Assembly (NCBI GenBank): GCA_964577195.1
Contig: CAZNYF010000084.1
Location: 1-12,799, forward strand
Reading direction: 5' to 3'
Source: HyVt-560 sp964577195
GTDB taxonomy: Bacteria; Pseudomonadota; Gammaproteobacteria; UWMA-0217
Length of the DNA stretch: 12,799 bases
Shown here: positions 6,999 to 12,799 of the stretch, piece after piece
How the letters are laid out: each line of letters opens with the position of its first letter
Numbering within the stretch: the stretch's first letter is position 1
Notes under the pieces: model-generated
The model's input: the letters and a program-made list of their open reading frames with translations, nothing else
The model's database searches: none
What the model was told of the DNA's origin: nothing
Translations under genes and position numbers: made by a program

Positions 6999-9275
6999 AT
7001 GTCAAGTTATCAAATTAAAAATATCAAAATTTCACCACTGTTCTTATCACTCACACAGTTTATATTGATCGCTGGAGTGTTCTCGGTTGGAGCCATGTTG
7101 TTTACGGCAAGTGCCACTGCAATGTGGGTGTTGTTGTCGGCAGGTATTGTCAGTGCTGCGAGTGTTGCAGCAATGAGCTATGTGGTGCTCAGTAAGGTAA
7201 AAAAGTGGATTGGTGCAGAAACTTTTGAGATTAAAGAGCTGCTAAATAAGTCTGCTGCTGAGATTGAGTCTGAAGATATTGATATTAAAGAGTTAGGGGG
7301 TTTGTACGGTGGTATTTCGTTAGCCATGAAAACTCTATCCAGTCACGCTGTTGAGGCATCTCAAGTCGCTGGAAATGCTGAAGTATTCAAGACGGCTCTT
7401 GATCACGCTGAGTCTGCGATTATGATGGCAGATAAAGATTTTAATATCAGCTACGTTAATCCTTCCCTACTACAGCTGTTCGGTAATATTCAACATGAAT
7501 TGCAGAAAGGAATCCCAAATTTTAATATTTCTACCCTTGTTGGTTCGAATATCGACATTTTTCATAAAAATCCACAAAAGCAACGGGGAATGTTAGCGAA
7601 TCTTACTACTTCTCATACCGCTAAATTTTCTGTCAGTGAGGTAGATGTCGGTTTTACAGCACATCCTTTAACTGATAAAAATGGTGAAAAAATCGGTTTT
7701 TTTGTAGAATGGAAGGATCATACTGAAGAGAATGCAATTGAAAATGAAATTACTAAAATTGCTGATAGTGCGCTTGAAGGAGATCTATCAAATCGGGTTT
7801 CTTTAGAAGGGAAAACGGGATATCTGATGTCTTTGGGTCAAGTTATCAACGATGTTTTATCGGTCAATGAACATGTTGTTTCCGAAGCTTCAAAAGTAGC
7901 AATTAGTATTTCCAGAGGAGATTTAAGTCAGAAGGTTGAGTATGACTATGGTGGTGTCTACGCGTCTCTTAAGGATGGTTTGAACAGTGGTGTTGATAAA
8001 TTAAGCGAAGTACTTGGTAGTGTCTCCGAAAGTTCTCTTTCTGTTCATGAAGGTGCTAGAGAAATATCCAGTGGTAATATTGATCTACAAAGAAGAACTA
8101 GTGAGCAGGCTTCCAGTCTTGAAAGAACAGCCGCAGCCGTAGAAGAAATTACCGGTACGGTTAGACATAACGCGGAAAATGCCCGTCAGGCAAATGAGTT
8201 ATCTAACAATGCCAGGTTAAAGGCAGAACAAGGCGGTGAGGTGGTTTCGGCTGCTGTCAGCGCAATGGCTGAAATCAATACGTCCAGTGCTAAGATTTCT
8301 GACATCATCAGTGTCATCGATGAAATCGCATTTCAAACCAATTTACTAGCGCTAAATGCAGCTGTGGAAGCTGCGCATGCGGGAGACCAGGGTAAAGGTT
8401 TTGCAGTGGTTGCATCAGAGGTAAGGAATCTTGCGCAACGTAGTGCAGAAGCTGCCAAAGAAATTAAAGTACTAATTGAAGACAGTGTTTCAAAAGTGAA
8501 TGCGGGAACGGCTCTAGTAGATAACACAGGTAAATCTCTAGCTGAAATAGTCGAGGCATCTCAAAAAGTAAGCCACATTATTTCTGAAATTGATGCAGCT
8601 AACCAGGAACAATCTATTGGTATTGAGCAGGTCAATCAAGCGATGCTGAAAATGGATCAAATGACCCAGCAAAATACAAGAATGGTTGAGAAAGTAGCTG
8701 ATCTTAGTGCTTCCCTGGACAGTGAGTCTGAATCATTGTCAGAGAAGATGAGTTTCTTTTCTGTGTCGGTTACGGCTCTCCCTTCTCAGTCAGTAGATCG
8801 ACGCTCAGCAAGCCGCCCTTGGTCTGAAACCGCTTCGAATCAATCTTCTGGAGGGGTTGATTTTGCCGCTGCAAAGTCGAAGCATCTTTCATGGAAAAAC
8901 CGTATTAGAGGATTTTTAAACGGTAAAGAATCATTAACAATGGATCAGGCTGTGTCTCACAAAGATTGTGATCTCGGTAAATGGATCTATTCTGATGGGA
9001 TGACTAAGTTTGGATCTTCATCGGCAATGCAGGAGCTGGAAAAAGAACATGCCGAGATGCATACAGAAATTAAAAACATCATTGGCTTAAAAGAAAGTGG
9101 CAATGATGCTGAAGCGAACAACCGCTATTTAAATATCGAAAGGGCGTCCGCTAAGGTTGTTGCATTGCTAGGAAATGTTGAAGACGAAGTAAATAATGGT
9201 TCAGGAAACGCATTGAGTGATGACTTCAGTCAACCTGTTGCAGTCAACGCTAGCGCTAACTGGAACAGTTTCTAA
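6999..9275 (+). CDS. chemoreceptor with PAS, paired HAMP-like, CZB domains and a CheR-tether tail
   Basis: This is a 758 aa chemoreceptor anchored by two adjacent transmembrane segments (about 14-36 and 42-64) with almost no periplasmic loop, so sensing should be cytoplasmic. Domains in order: linker/HAMP-like (65-125), PAS (about 133-245, with DIFHKNPQKQR at 186-196), two HAMP-like units (248-335), and MCP signalling domain (about 336-590) with tip EIAFQTNLLALNAAVEAAHA at 442-461. Next comes a DRRSASRPW linker and a CZB zinc-binding domain (about 622-732) with the expected ligands H629, C657, H684 and H688. A flexible tail ends in NWNSF, which fits the xWxxF pentapeptide that binds CheR. CZB domains in other receptors respond to zinc or oxidants such as HOCl; that role here is inference. 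GGAG at 6989-6992 supports the ATG. Confidence 0.94.
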   Translation: MSSYQIKNIKISPLFLSLTQFILIAGVFSVGAMLFTASATAMWVLLSAGIVSAASVAAMSYVVLSKVKKWIGAETFEIKELLNKSAAEIESEDIDIKELGGLYGGISLAMKTLSSHAVEASQVAGNAEVFKTALDHAESAIMMADKDFNISYVNPSLLQLFGNIQHELQKGIPNFNISTLVGSNIDIFHKNPQKQRGMLANLTTSHTAKFSVSEVDVGFTAHPLTDKNGEKIGFFVEWKDHTEENAIENEITKIADSALEGDLSNRVSLEGKTGYLMSLGQVINDVLSVNEHVVSEASKVAISISRGDLSQKVEYDYGGVYASLKDGLNSGVDKLSEVLGSVSESSLSVHEGAREISSGNIDLQRRTSEQASSLERTAAAVEEITGTVRHNAENARQANELSNNARLKAEQGGEVVSAAVSAMAEINTSSAKISDIISVIDEIAFQTNLLALNAAVEAAHAGDQGKGFAVVASEVRNLAQRSAEAAKEIKVLIEDSVSKVNAGTALVDNTGKSLAEIVEASQKVSHIISEIDAANQEQSIGIEQVNQAMLKMDQMTQQNTRMVEKVADLSASLDSESESLSEKMSFFSVSVTALPSQSVDRRSASRPWSETASNQSSGGVDFAAAKSKHLSWKNRIRGFLNGKESLTMDQAVSHKDCDLGKWIYSDGMTKFGSSSAMQELEKEHAEMHTEIKNIIGLKESGNDAEANNRYLNIERASAKVVALLGNVEDEVNNGSGNALSDDFSQPVAVNASANWNSF

Positions 9276-9299
9276 ATTGACCAGAAAGTTTTTAGGGGG

Positions 9300-9337
9300 C
9301 TGTCGGTTTTCGAGGCGTAAGCGATGATAAGCGACAG
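9300..9337 (+). repeat. inverted repeat CTGTCG/CGACAG enclosing two TAAGCGA direct repeats
   Basis: CTGTCG (9300-9305) and CGACAG (9332-9337) are perfect inverted arms 26 bases apart. Between and overlapping them, TAAGCGA occurs at 9318-9324 and 9328-9334, one helical turn apart. They lie in the gap between the second receptor and the STAS gene. A protein binding site or part of an RNA structure is possible; the function is not known. Confidence 0.35.
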
Positions 9338-9346
9338 ATATTTTAC

Positions 9347-9365
9347 TGGAATGTACAACGTTCCA
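9347..9365 (+). other. hairpin just upstream of the STAS gene
   Basis: TGGAATGT and ACGTTCCA pair over 8 bases, including one G-U, around a three-base loop ACA. No T-run follows, so it is not a standard intrinsic terminator. It ends 28 bases before the ATG of a gene with no visible Shine-Dalgarno, so it may act in mRNA processing, stability or translation. This last point is inference. Confidence 0.45.
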
Positions 9366-9393
9366 CAGCATTTAAACAATAATAATAAAAAAT

Positions 9394-9660
9394 ATGAACA
9401 ATATTATAAAGCTGGAAAATAAATGTACAGCGCCTGCGTTGGGTACACTTAAAGAAGAACTGTTGGATGGTTCTCTGGATGGCGTGAAGGTAGAGTTAGA
9501 TTTTTCTTCAGTTGAAAGTCCGGATATGAGGAGTATTCAGCTGCTGATGTCCTGGTCCGAGTCTGTTAGCTCAGCCGGTGGGTCAGTAAAAAGTAGCGGT
9601 GTTTCTGAAAATATGAATCGATTTTTGACGATGACCGGTACGGCTAGTTTGGTATTATAA
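9394..9660 (+). CDS. small STAS-domain protein (anti-sigma-antagonist-like)
   Basis: This is an 88 aa single STAS domain of the kind often found in chemosensory clusters and related to SpoIIAA-type antagonists. The STAS pattern VELDFSSVESPDMRSIQLLM at 33-52 and the C-terminal helix are present. Aligned to SpoIIAA-like proteins, the residue after Asp44 (normally Ser or Thr, phosphorylated) is Met45, followed by Arg46, so classical phospho-switching looks lost, although Ser47 is close by. The ATG at 9394 has no Shine-Dalgarno in the AT-rich sequence before it, and an in-frame TAA at 9373 rules out an upstream start. No kinase partner of the SpoIIAB type is in the window. Its target is unknown; a protein-interaction role in the array is possible. 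Confidence 0.82.
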   Translation: MNNIIKLENKCTAPALGTLKEELLDGSLDGVKVELDFSSVESPDMRSIQLLMSWSESVSSAGGSVKSSGVSENMNRFLTMTGTASLVL

Positions 9661-9733
9661 ATTACCACAGATTGAATTACATAGTGTGACTAACTAAATA
9701 CAACAAAAAGTAGTTCCGAGGAAATATTTTAAA

Positions 9734-10564
9734 ATGGAAGCAGCTACATTTGAGTTTTCGGATATCGAGTTTAGTAAATTTCGAGAAATTATTAATACTC
9801 ACACAGGTATCCATATTGGGGAAAATAAACGAGATCTCGTTTATGGTCGCTTGTCGAGGCGAGTGCGAGATCTAGGGTTAAGCAGTTTTTCAGACTATCG
9901 AAAAGAACTGGAGAAAGGGTCTACAGTAGAGCTGGAAAAATTTTCAAATCTGATAACGACTAATTTAACCTCATTTTTTAGAGAAGAACACCATTTCGAG
10001 TATTTGAGAACCACACTTTTTCCAGAGCTTATCAGGCAGCGAGGAAAAGATAGAAAGATACGAATTTGGTCTGCTGGCTGCTCTTCTGGTGAGGAAGCGT
10101 ATTCAATAGCAATGGTTGCTCAAGAAGTTATACCCAATATTCAATCTTGGGATTTTAAAATTCTGGCTTCTGATCTTGATACCTCTATGGTTAAGCATGC
10201 ACAGCAGGGTGTATATGATCTAGACAGGCTTTCTGGCGTCTCAAAATTACGCTTACACCGTTGGTTTCAAAAAGGTTCGGGTGGTAATCAGGGGAAAGTC
10301 AGGGTTTCTTCTGAGATAAGGTCTTTGATTACTTTTAACCCACTAAATTTAATGGAAGTCTGGCCTATGCAGGGAATATTTGATGTAATTTTTTGCAGGA
10401 ATGTAGTTATTTATTTTAACCCACCTACGCAAACAAAATTATTTGAGCGTTTTTCGAAGCAGTTAAGTGATGATGGCACGCTTTTTATTGGTCATTCTGA
10501 AACGCTAAATAATATTACCGATAAATTCAGGTTGCTGAGTAAAACGATCTATAAAAAGTCTTAG
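9734..10564 (+). CDS. cheR: CheR chemoreceptor glutamate methyltransferase
   Basis: This enzyme methylates receptor glutamates with S-adenosylmethionine, raising CheA activity during adaptation. The helical N-terminal domain (about 8-90) contains KRDLVYGRLSRRVRDLGL and TTNLTSFFREEHHF. The SAM-binding fold has motif I IWSAGCSSGEEAYSIAM at 111-127, acidic motif SDLDT at 146-150, and FDVIFCRNVVIYF at 216-228. In the beta-subdomain, GSGGNQG at 181-187 has the same GxGxxxG form and spacing as the GTGPHEG loop of E. coli CheR, the feature of pentapeptide-dependent enzymes. This fits the NWNSF tail of the receptor encoded upstream. The length of 276 aa is normal. GAGGA lies 11 bases before the ATG. 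Confidence 0.96.
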   Translation: MEAATFEFSDIEFSKFREIINTHTGIHIGENKRDLVYGRLSRRVRDLGLSSFSDYRKELEKGSTVELEKFSNLITTNLTSFFREEHHFEYLRTTLFPELIRQRGKDRKIRIWSAGCSSGEEAYSIAMVAQEVIPNIQSWDFKILASDLDTSMVKHAQQGVYDLDRLSGVSKLRLHRWFQKGSGGNQGKVRVSSEIRSLITFNPLNLMEVWPMQGIFDVIFCRNVVIYFNPPTQTKLFERFSKQLSDDGTLFIGHSETLNNITDKFRLLSKTIYKKS

Positions 10565-10612
10565 AATATTTGGTGAATGTTATGAAGTCTATGGTCAGAG
10601 CGCAGGTGTTGA

Positions 10613-11719
10613 ATGGATGCTGATTTAAGAGCTAATGATTATTTTGGAAAAAACCACGATGTTGTGCCAATTAAAGTCATCGTTGTTGATGATAGCGCTT
10701 TAATGCGTGGTGTGATCGAGAGAATGCTCGTTCAAGATCCAGGGATCGAGGTGGTTTCAACTGCTGTTGATGCGTTTGATGCTAGAGAAAAAATAAAGAA
10801 GTATAATCCTGATGTGATAACGTTAGACGTAGAGATGCCAGGCATGGATGGTATCCAGTTTTTAAAAAATCTTATGCGACTTCGACCTATGCCAGTTGTG
10901 ATGGTTTCTACGCTGACGAAGAAAGGTGCCTCGGTAACTTTAGATGCACTAGAAGTTGGTGCCGTTGAGTTTATCCATAAACCAGAAGGTAACGCTTTGT
11001 CGGCATTAGATGATTATGCTTTAGAAATTATTTCTAAAGTCAAGGTTGCCAGCAAAGCGAACGTCCGAGCTTACCATCCGGATATGATAGAAGCAGCACC
11101 GGTAATAGATACTGATTCGCTCTCGGTAACGCGTTCATTATTTGAGTCAAATAATCTAATAGCGATAGGATCATCTACGGGTGGCACCGAAGCATTAAAG
11201 AAATTATTGGTTAATTTCCCAAAGACTTCTCCACCTGTTGTTGTTACTCAGCATATACCGGCGGCATTTTCAAAATCATTCTCAGATAGGCTGAATGCAA
11301 TTTGTAAAGTGACCGTTCATCAGGCAGAACAAGGGCAAGAAATTATTTCAGGGAATATTTACATAGCACCGGGAGACAAGCACCTTACTGTCATAAAATT
11401 AAATGGTAAATTAACTTGTCATTTGGATGATGGTCCGCCAGTTAATTGTCATAAGCCCTCTGTCGATAAACTATTTGAATCGGTTTTGTCAGCAGTGGGT
11501 TCAAAGTCGTTGGGGATTATGCTAACCGGGATGGGAGATGATGGCGCGCGCGAGATGAAGCGGTTACATGATGCTGGTGCGTATACGATTGCTCAGGATG
11601 AGGCATCCAGCGTTGTCTGGGGAATGCCAGGCCAAGCTGTAAAGCGTGGAGCGGTAGACACAGTGCTCCCTCTGTCTCAAATTGCAGAAGTAGCATTGAG
11701 TCGGATAACGATGCAATAG
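10613..11719 (+). CDS. cheB: CheB receptor methylesterase/deamidase response regulator
   Basis: This enzyme removes receptor methyl groups when phosphorylated by CheA, completing the adaptation loop with CheR. The receiver (about 20-140) has D26/D27, phosphoacceptor D72 in TLDVEMPGMDG, Ser99/Thr100 and Lys123. A linker (about 145-178) leads to the methylesterase domain (about 180-366). Its catalytic triad is S188 in GSSTGGTEA, H214 in VTQHIPAAF and D310 in LTGMGDDGA. All functional residues are present. The N-terminus has about 18 residues before the receiver that the enteric protein lacks. The ATG at 10613 is preceded at once by an in-frame TGA, which excludes an earlier start; AGGTG at 10604-10608 is a modest binding site. 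No cheD lies between cheR and cheB, unlike many related clusters. Confidence 0.96.
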   Translation: MDADLRANDYFGKNHDVVPIKVIVVDDSALMRGVIERMLVQDPGIEVVSTAVDAFDAREKIKKYNPDVITLDVEMPGMDGIQFLKNLMRLRPMPVVMVSTLTKKGASVTLDALEVGAVEFIHKPEGNALSALDDYALEIISKVKVASKANVRAYHPDMIEAAPVIDTDSLSVTRSLFESNNLIAIGSSTGGTEALKKLLVNFPKTSPPVVVTQHIPAAFSKSFSDRLNAICKVTVHQAEQGQEIISGNIYIAPGDKHLTVIKLNGKLTCHLDDGPPVNCHKPSVDKLFESVLSAVGSKSLGIMLTGMGDDGAREMKRLHDAGAYTIAQDEASSVVWGMPGQAVKRGAVDTVLPLSQIAEVALSRITMQ

Positions 11720-11828
11720 GCCCCAATACAAGTAAGAATTTAAACTAAAAATATCAGTTGGAGAGTGGCAGCTGAATTGAAAAGCTACTCAGAAAAATGG
11801 ACATAATAATACCAAGAGGAAAGTACCA

Positions 11829-12191
11829 ATGAATATACTTATTGTCGATGATAGTCGCGCTATGCGCATGATTGTAAAAAAGACCCTTCGTGATGCTGGT
11901 TATGAAGATCATGATTACGCAGAAGCAGAAGATGGATTAAAGGCGTTGGAAAGTGTACGTGAAGATAAGCCCGATTTAATTTTGTGTGATTGGAATATGC
12001 CCAATATGAATGGCCCGGAATTTTTGGAAGCGCTCAATGCTGAAGGACTTAAGGTTCCATTTGGCTTTGTCACCACGGAAGCCACAACAGAAATGCGCTC
12101 ACGGGCAACAGATGCGGGCGCAAACTTTTTAATTGCCAAGCCATTTACAGCCGATTCTTTCTCAGCTGAGCTTGATAAATATATAGTCTAA
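11829..12191 (+). CDS. cheY: CheY-type single-domain response regulator
   Basis: This stand-alone receiver of 120 aa is probably phosphorylated by the CheA encoded here. It has acidic pair D7/D8, phosphoacceptor D54 in CDWNMPNMNG, T82 (equivalent to Thr87), and K104 in AKPF. The DWNMP signature is shared with true CheY. However, aligned over AGANFLIAKPF, the position of E. coli Tyr106 is Leu101, so the aromatic switch residue is missing. It may therefore bind something other than the flagellar motor, or act as a phosphate sink; this is inference. GAGGA at 11816-11820 supports the start. A 109 bp gap separates it from cheB, and the CheX-like gene follows after 39 bp. Confidence 0.9.
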   Translation: MNILIVDDSRAMRMIVKKTLRDAGYEDHDYAEAEDGLKALESVREDKPDLILCDWNMPNMNGPEFLEALNAEGLKVPFGFVTTEATTEMRSRATDAGANFLIAKPFTADSFSAELDKYIV

Positions 12192-12230
12192 TTTTAATTA
12201 TAAAAATAATAAAAGGAGTAGTTAAGTATT

Positions 12231-12710
12231 ATGTCCACTGATTATATTTTGCCAAAGTCTAAAGATTTATTAAATTCTTTTGGAATGCTTTACGGGAATA
12301 ATTTAGATGTCACTGAATCTAGTGCCAAGCCATTGTCTGAGAACAAAGTTTATGGTTTATTTGTAGATTCTGAAGGAAAACCTGTTGCAGCTACGATGTG
12401 TGATGCGCCTTTTGCAGCCTTTGCAGGTTCTGCGTTAATGATGTTACCTCCAGGTGGTGCTGAGGATGCTGCCGAGTCAGGTGAGCTAACTCCAGCGATG
12501 GAAGAAAATGTTCATGAGCTGATTAATATCTGTTCAAGAATGTTTATGGGTGATAACACGCCGCATCTAAAACTAGACAAGATGTATACAGATGAATCCC
12601 AGTTGCCAGAAGACGCTCGCGCAATGATTGATTCTGCGCCCGAGAGCAATGGCTTTGGAATTGACTTCCCCCGTTACGGTAGTGGCAACATTTCATTTGT
12701 TACCACCTGA
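12231..12710 (+). CDS. CheX/CheC-like protein, candidate CheY-P phosphatase
   Basis: This 159 aa soluble protein has no signal peptide or membrane segment. It has the layout of a single CheX/CheC-type domain: an N-terminal helix (about 9-22), a strand VYGLFVDSEGKPVAATMC at 40-57, a small-residue-rich helix (about 58-71), and a long helix from about 87 with E92-x3-E96-x2-N99. CheC, CheX and FliY phosphatases use a D/S-x3-E-x2-N motif; here the first position is Glu but the ExxN pair is kept. The length fits CheX. Its place directly after cheY, and the lack of CheZ in the cluster, fit a role in dephosphorylating CheY. Overall similarity to known CheX is faint, so this is inference. AAGGAG lies 12 bases before the ATG. 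The terminator follows 26 bases after the stop. Confidence 0.85.
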   Translation: MSTDYILPKSKDLLNSFGMLYGNNLDVTESSAKPLSENKVYGLFVDSEGKPVAATMCDAPFAAFAGSALMMLPPGGAEDAAESGELTPAMEENVHELINICSRMFMGDNTPHLKLDKMYTDESQLPEDARAMIDSAPESNGFGIDFPRYGSGNISFVTT

Positions 12711-12736
12711 TTAGTAACTGGCAAGTAGATCTATCT

Positions 12737-12762
12737 AAAAGGGCGCACAAGCGCCCTTTTTT
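12737..12762 (+). terminator. strong intrinsic terminator ending the cluster
   Basis: AAAAGGGCGC (12737-12746) and GCGCCCTTTT (12751-12760) form a perfect 10-base stem around an ACAA loop, running into TTTTTT. It sits 26 bases after the last stop codon and marks the end of the transcript. Nothing is recognisable in the 37 bases after it. Confidence 0.92.
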
Positions 12763-12799
12763 ATGCGTAACACCCTCTGAATTTAGTCTGTTGTCCAGC

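Noticed and set aside
10582..10623. A 13-codon open frame in the cheR-cheB gap whose stop overlaps the start of cheB.
   Set aside because: Could be a coupling leader, but the upstream GGTG is weak and such a short frame is easily a chance event.
10664..10666. GTG at codon 18 of cheB as an alternative start giving an enteric-length protein.
   Set aside because: No Shine-Dalgarno at a suitable distance, whereas the ATG at 10613 has AGGTG just upstream.
11766..11781. Sigma54-like element TGGCAG with TTGAA at correct spacing upstream of cheY.
   Set aside because: The nearly invariant GC of the -12 element is GA, and the -24 element also has two mismatches; not supportable without start-site data.

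Overview
This window is one co-directional (+ strand) chemosensory gene cluster, most likely from a gammaproteobacterium. The base composition looks moderately AT-rich, and a CheV adaptor sits with PAS/HAMP/CZB receptors and E. coli-like CheR, CheB and CheW proteins. The taxonomic call is inference from protein style; no rRNA or housekeeping marker is present.

Layout: 117-1076 cheV (CheW domain plus receiver); 1287-4022 a membrane chemoreceptor with a large periplasmic region and an internal PAS; 4273-6396 cheA; 6409-6939 cheW; 6999-9275 a second chemoreceptor with almost no periplasmic part but with PAS, paired HAMP-like, signalling and C-terminal CZB domains and a CheR-tether tail; 9394-9660 a small STAS-domain protein; 9734-10564 cheR; 10613-11719 cheB; 11829-12191 a CheY-type receiver; 12231-12710 a CheX/CheC-like protein. 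A strong intrinsic terminator at 12737-12762 closes the cluster. The gaps before the first receptor (210 bp) and before cheA (250 bp) are the likeliest places for internal promoters. From cheA on, genes are 12 to 118 bp apart and may be one transcript. No gap reaches 300 bases.

How it works together: the receptors bind CheA through CheW and probably CheV. CheA phosphorylates the receivers of CheY, CheB and CheV. CheR and CheB set receptor methylation. The second receptor ends in NWNSF, which fits the xWxxF pentapeptide, and CheR has the loop expected of pentapeptide-dependent methyltransferases, so the two look matched. Neither CheZ nor CheD is encoded here. The final gene carries an ExxN motif of the CheC/CheX phosphatases right after CheY, and is the best candidate for signal termination. 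CheY has Leu where enteric CheY has the switch residue Tyr106, so its output may not be the classical flagellar switch. The STAS protein lacks a phosphorylatable residue at the usual site and its gene has no visible Shine-Dalgarno.

Most of the window is a recognisable chemotaxis pathway. The less ordinary parts are the CheX-like gene, the CZB-plus-tether receptor, the degenerate STAS protein with its structured leader, and the non-enteric P2-like segment of CheA.
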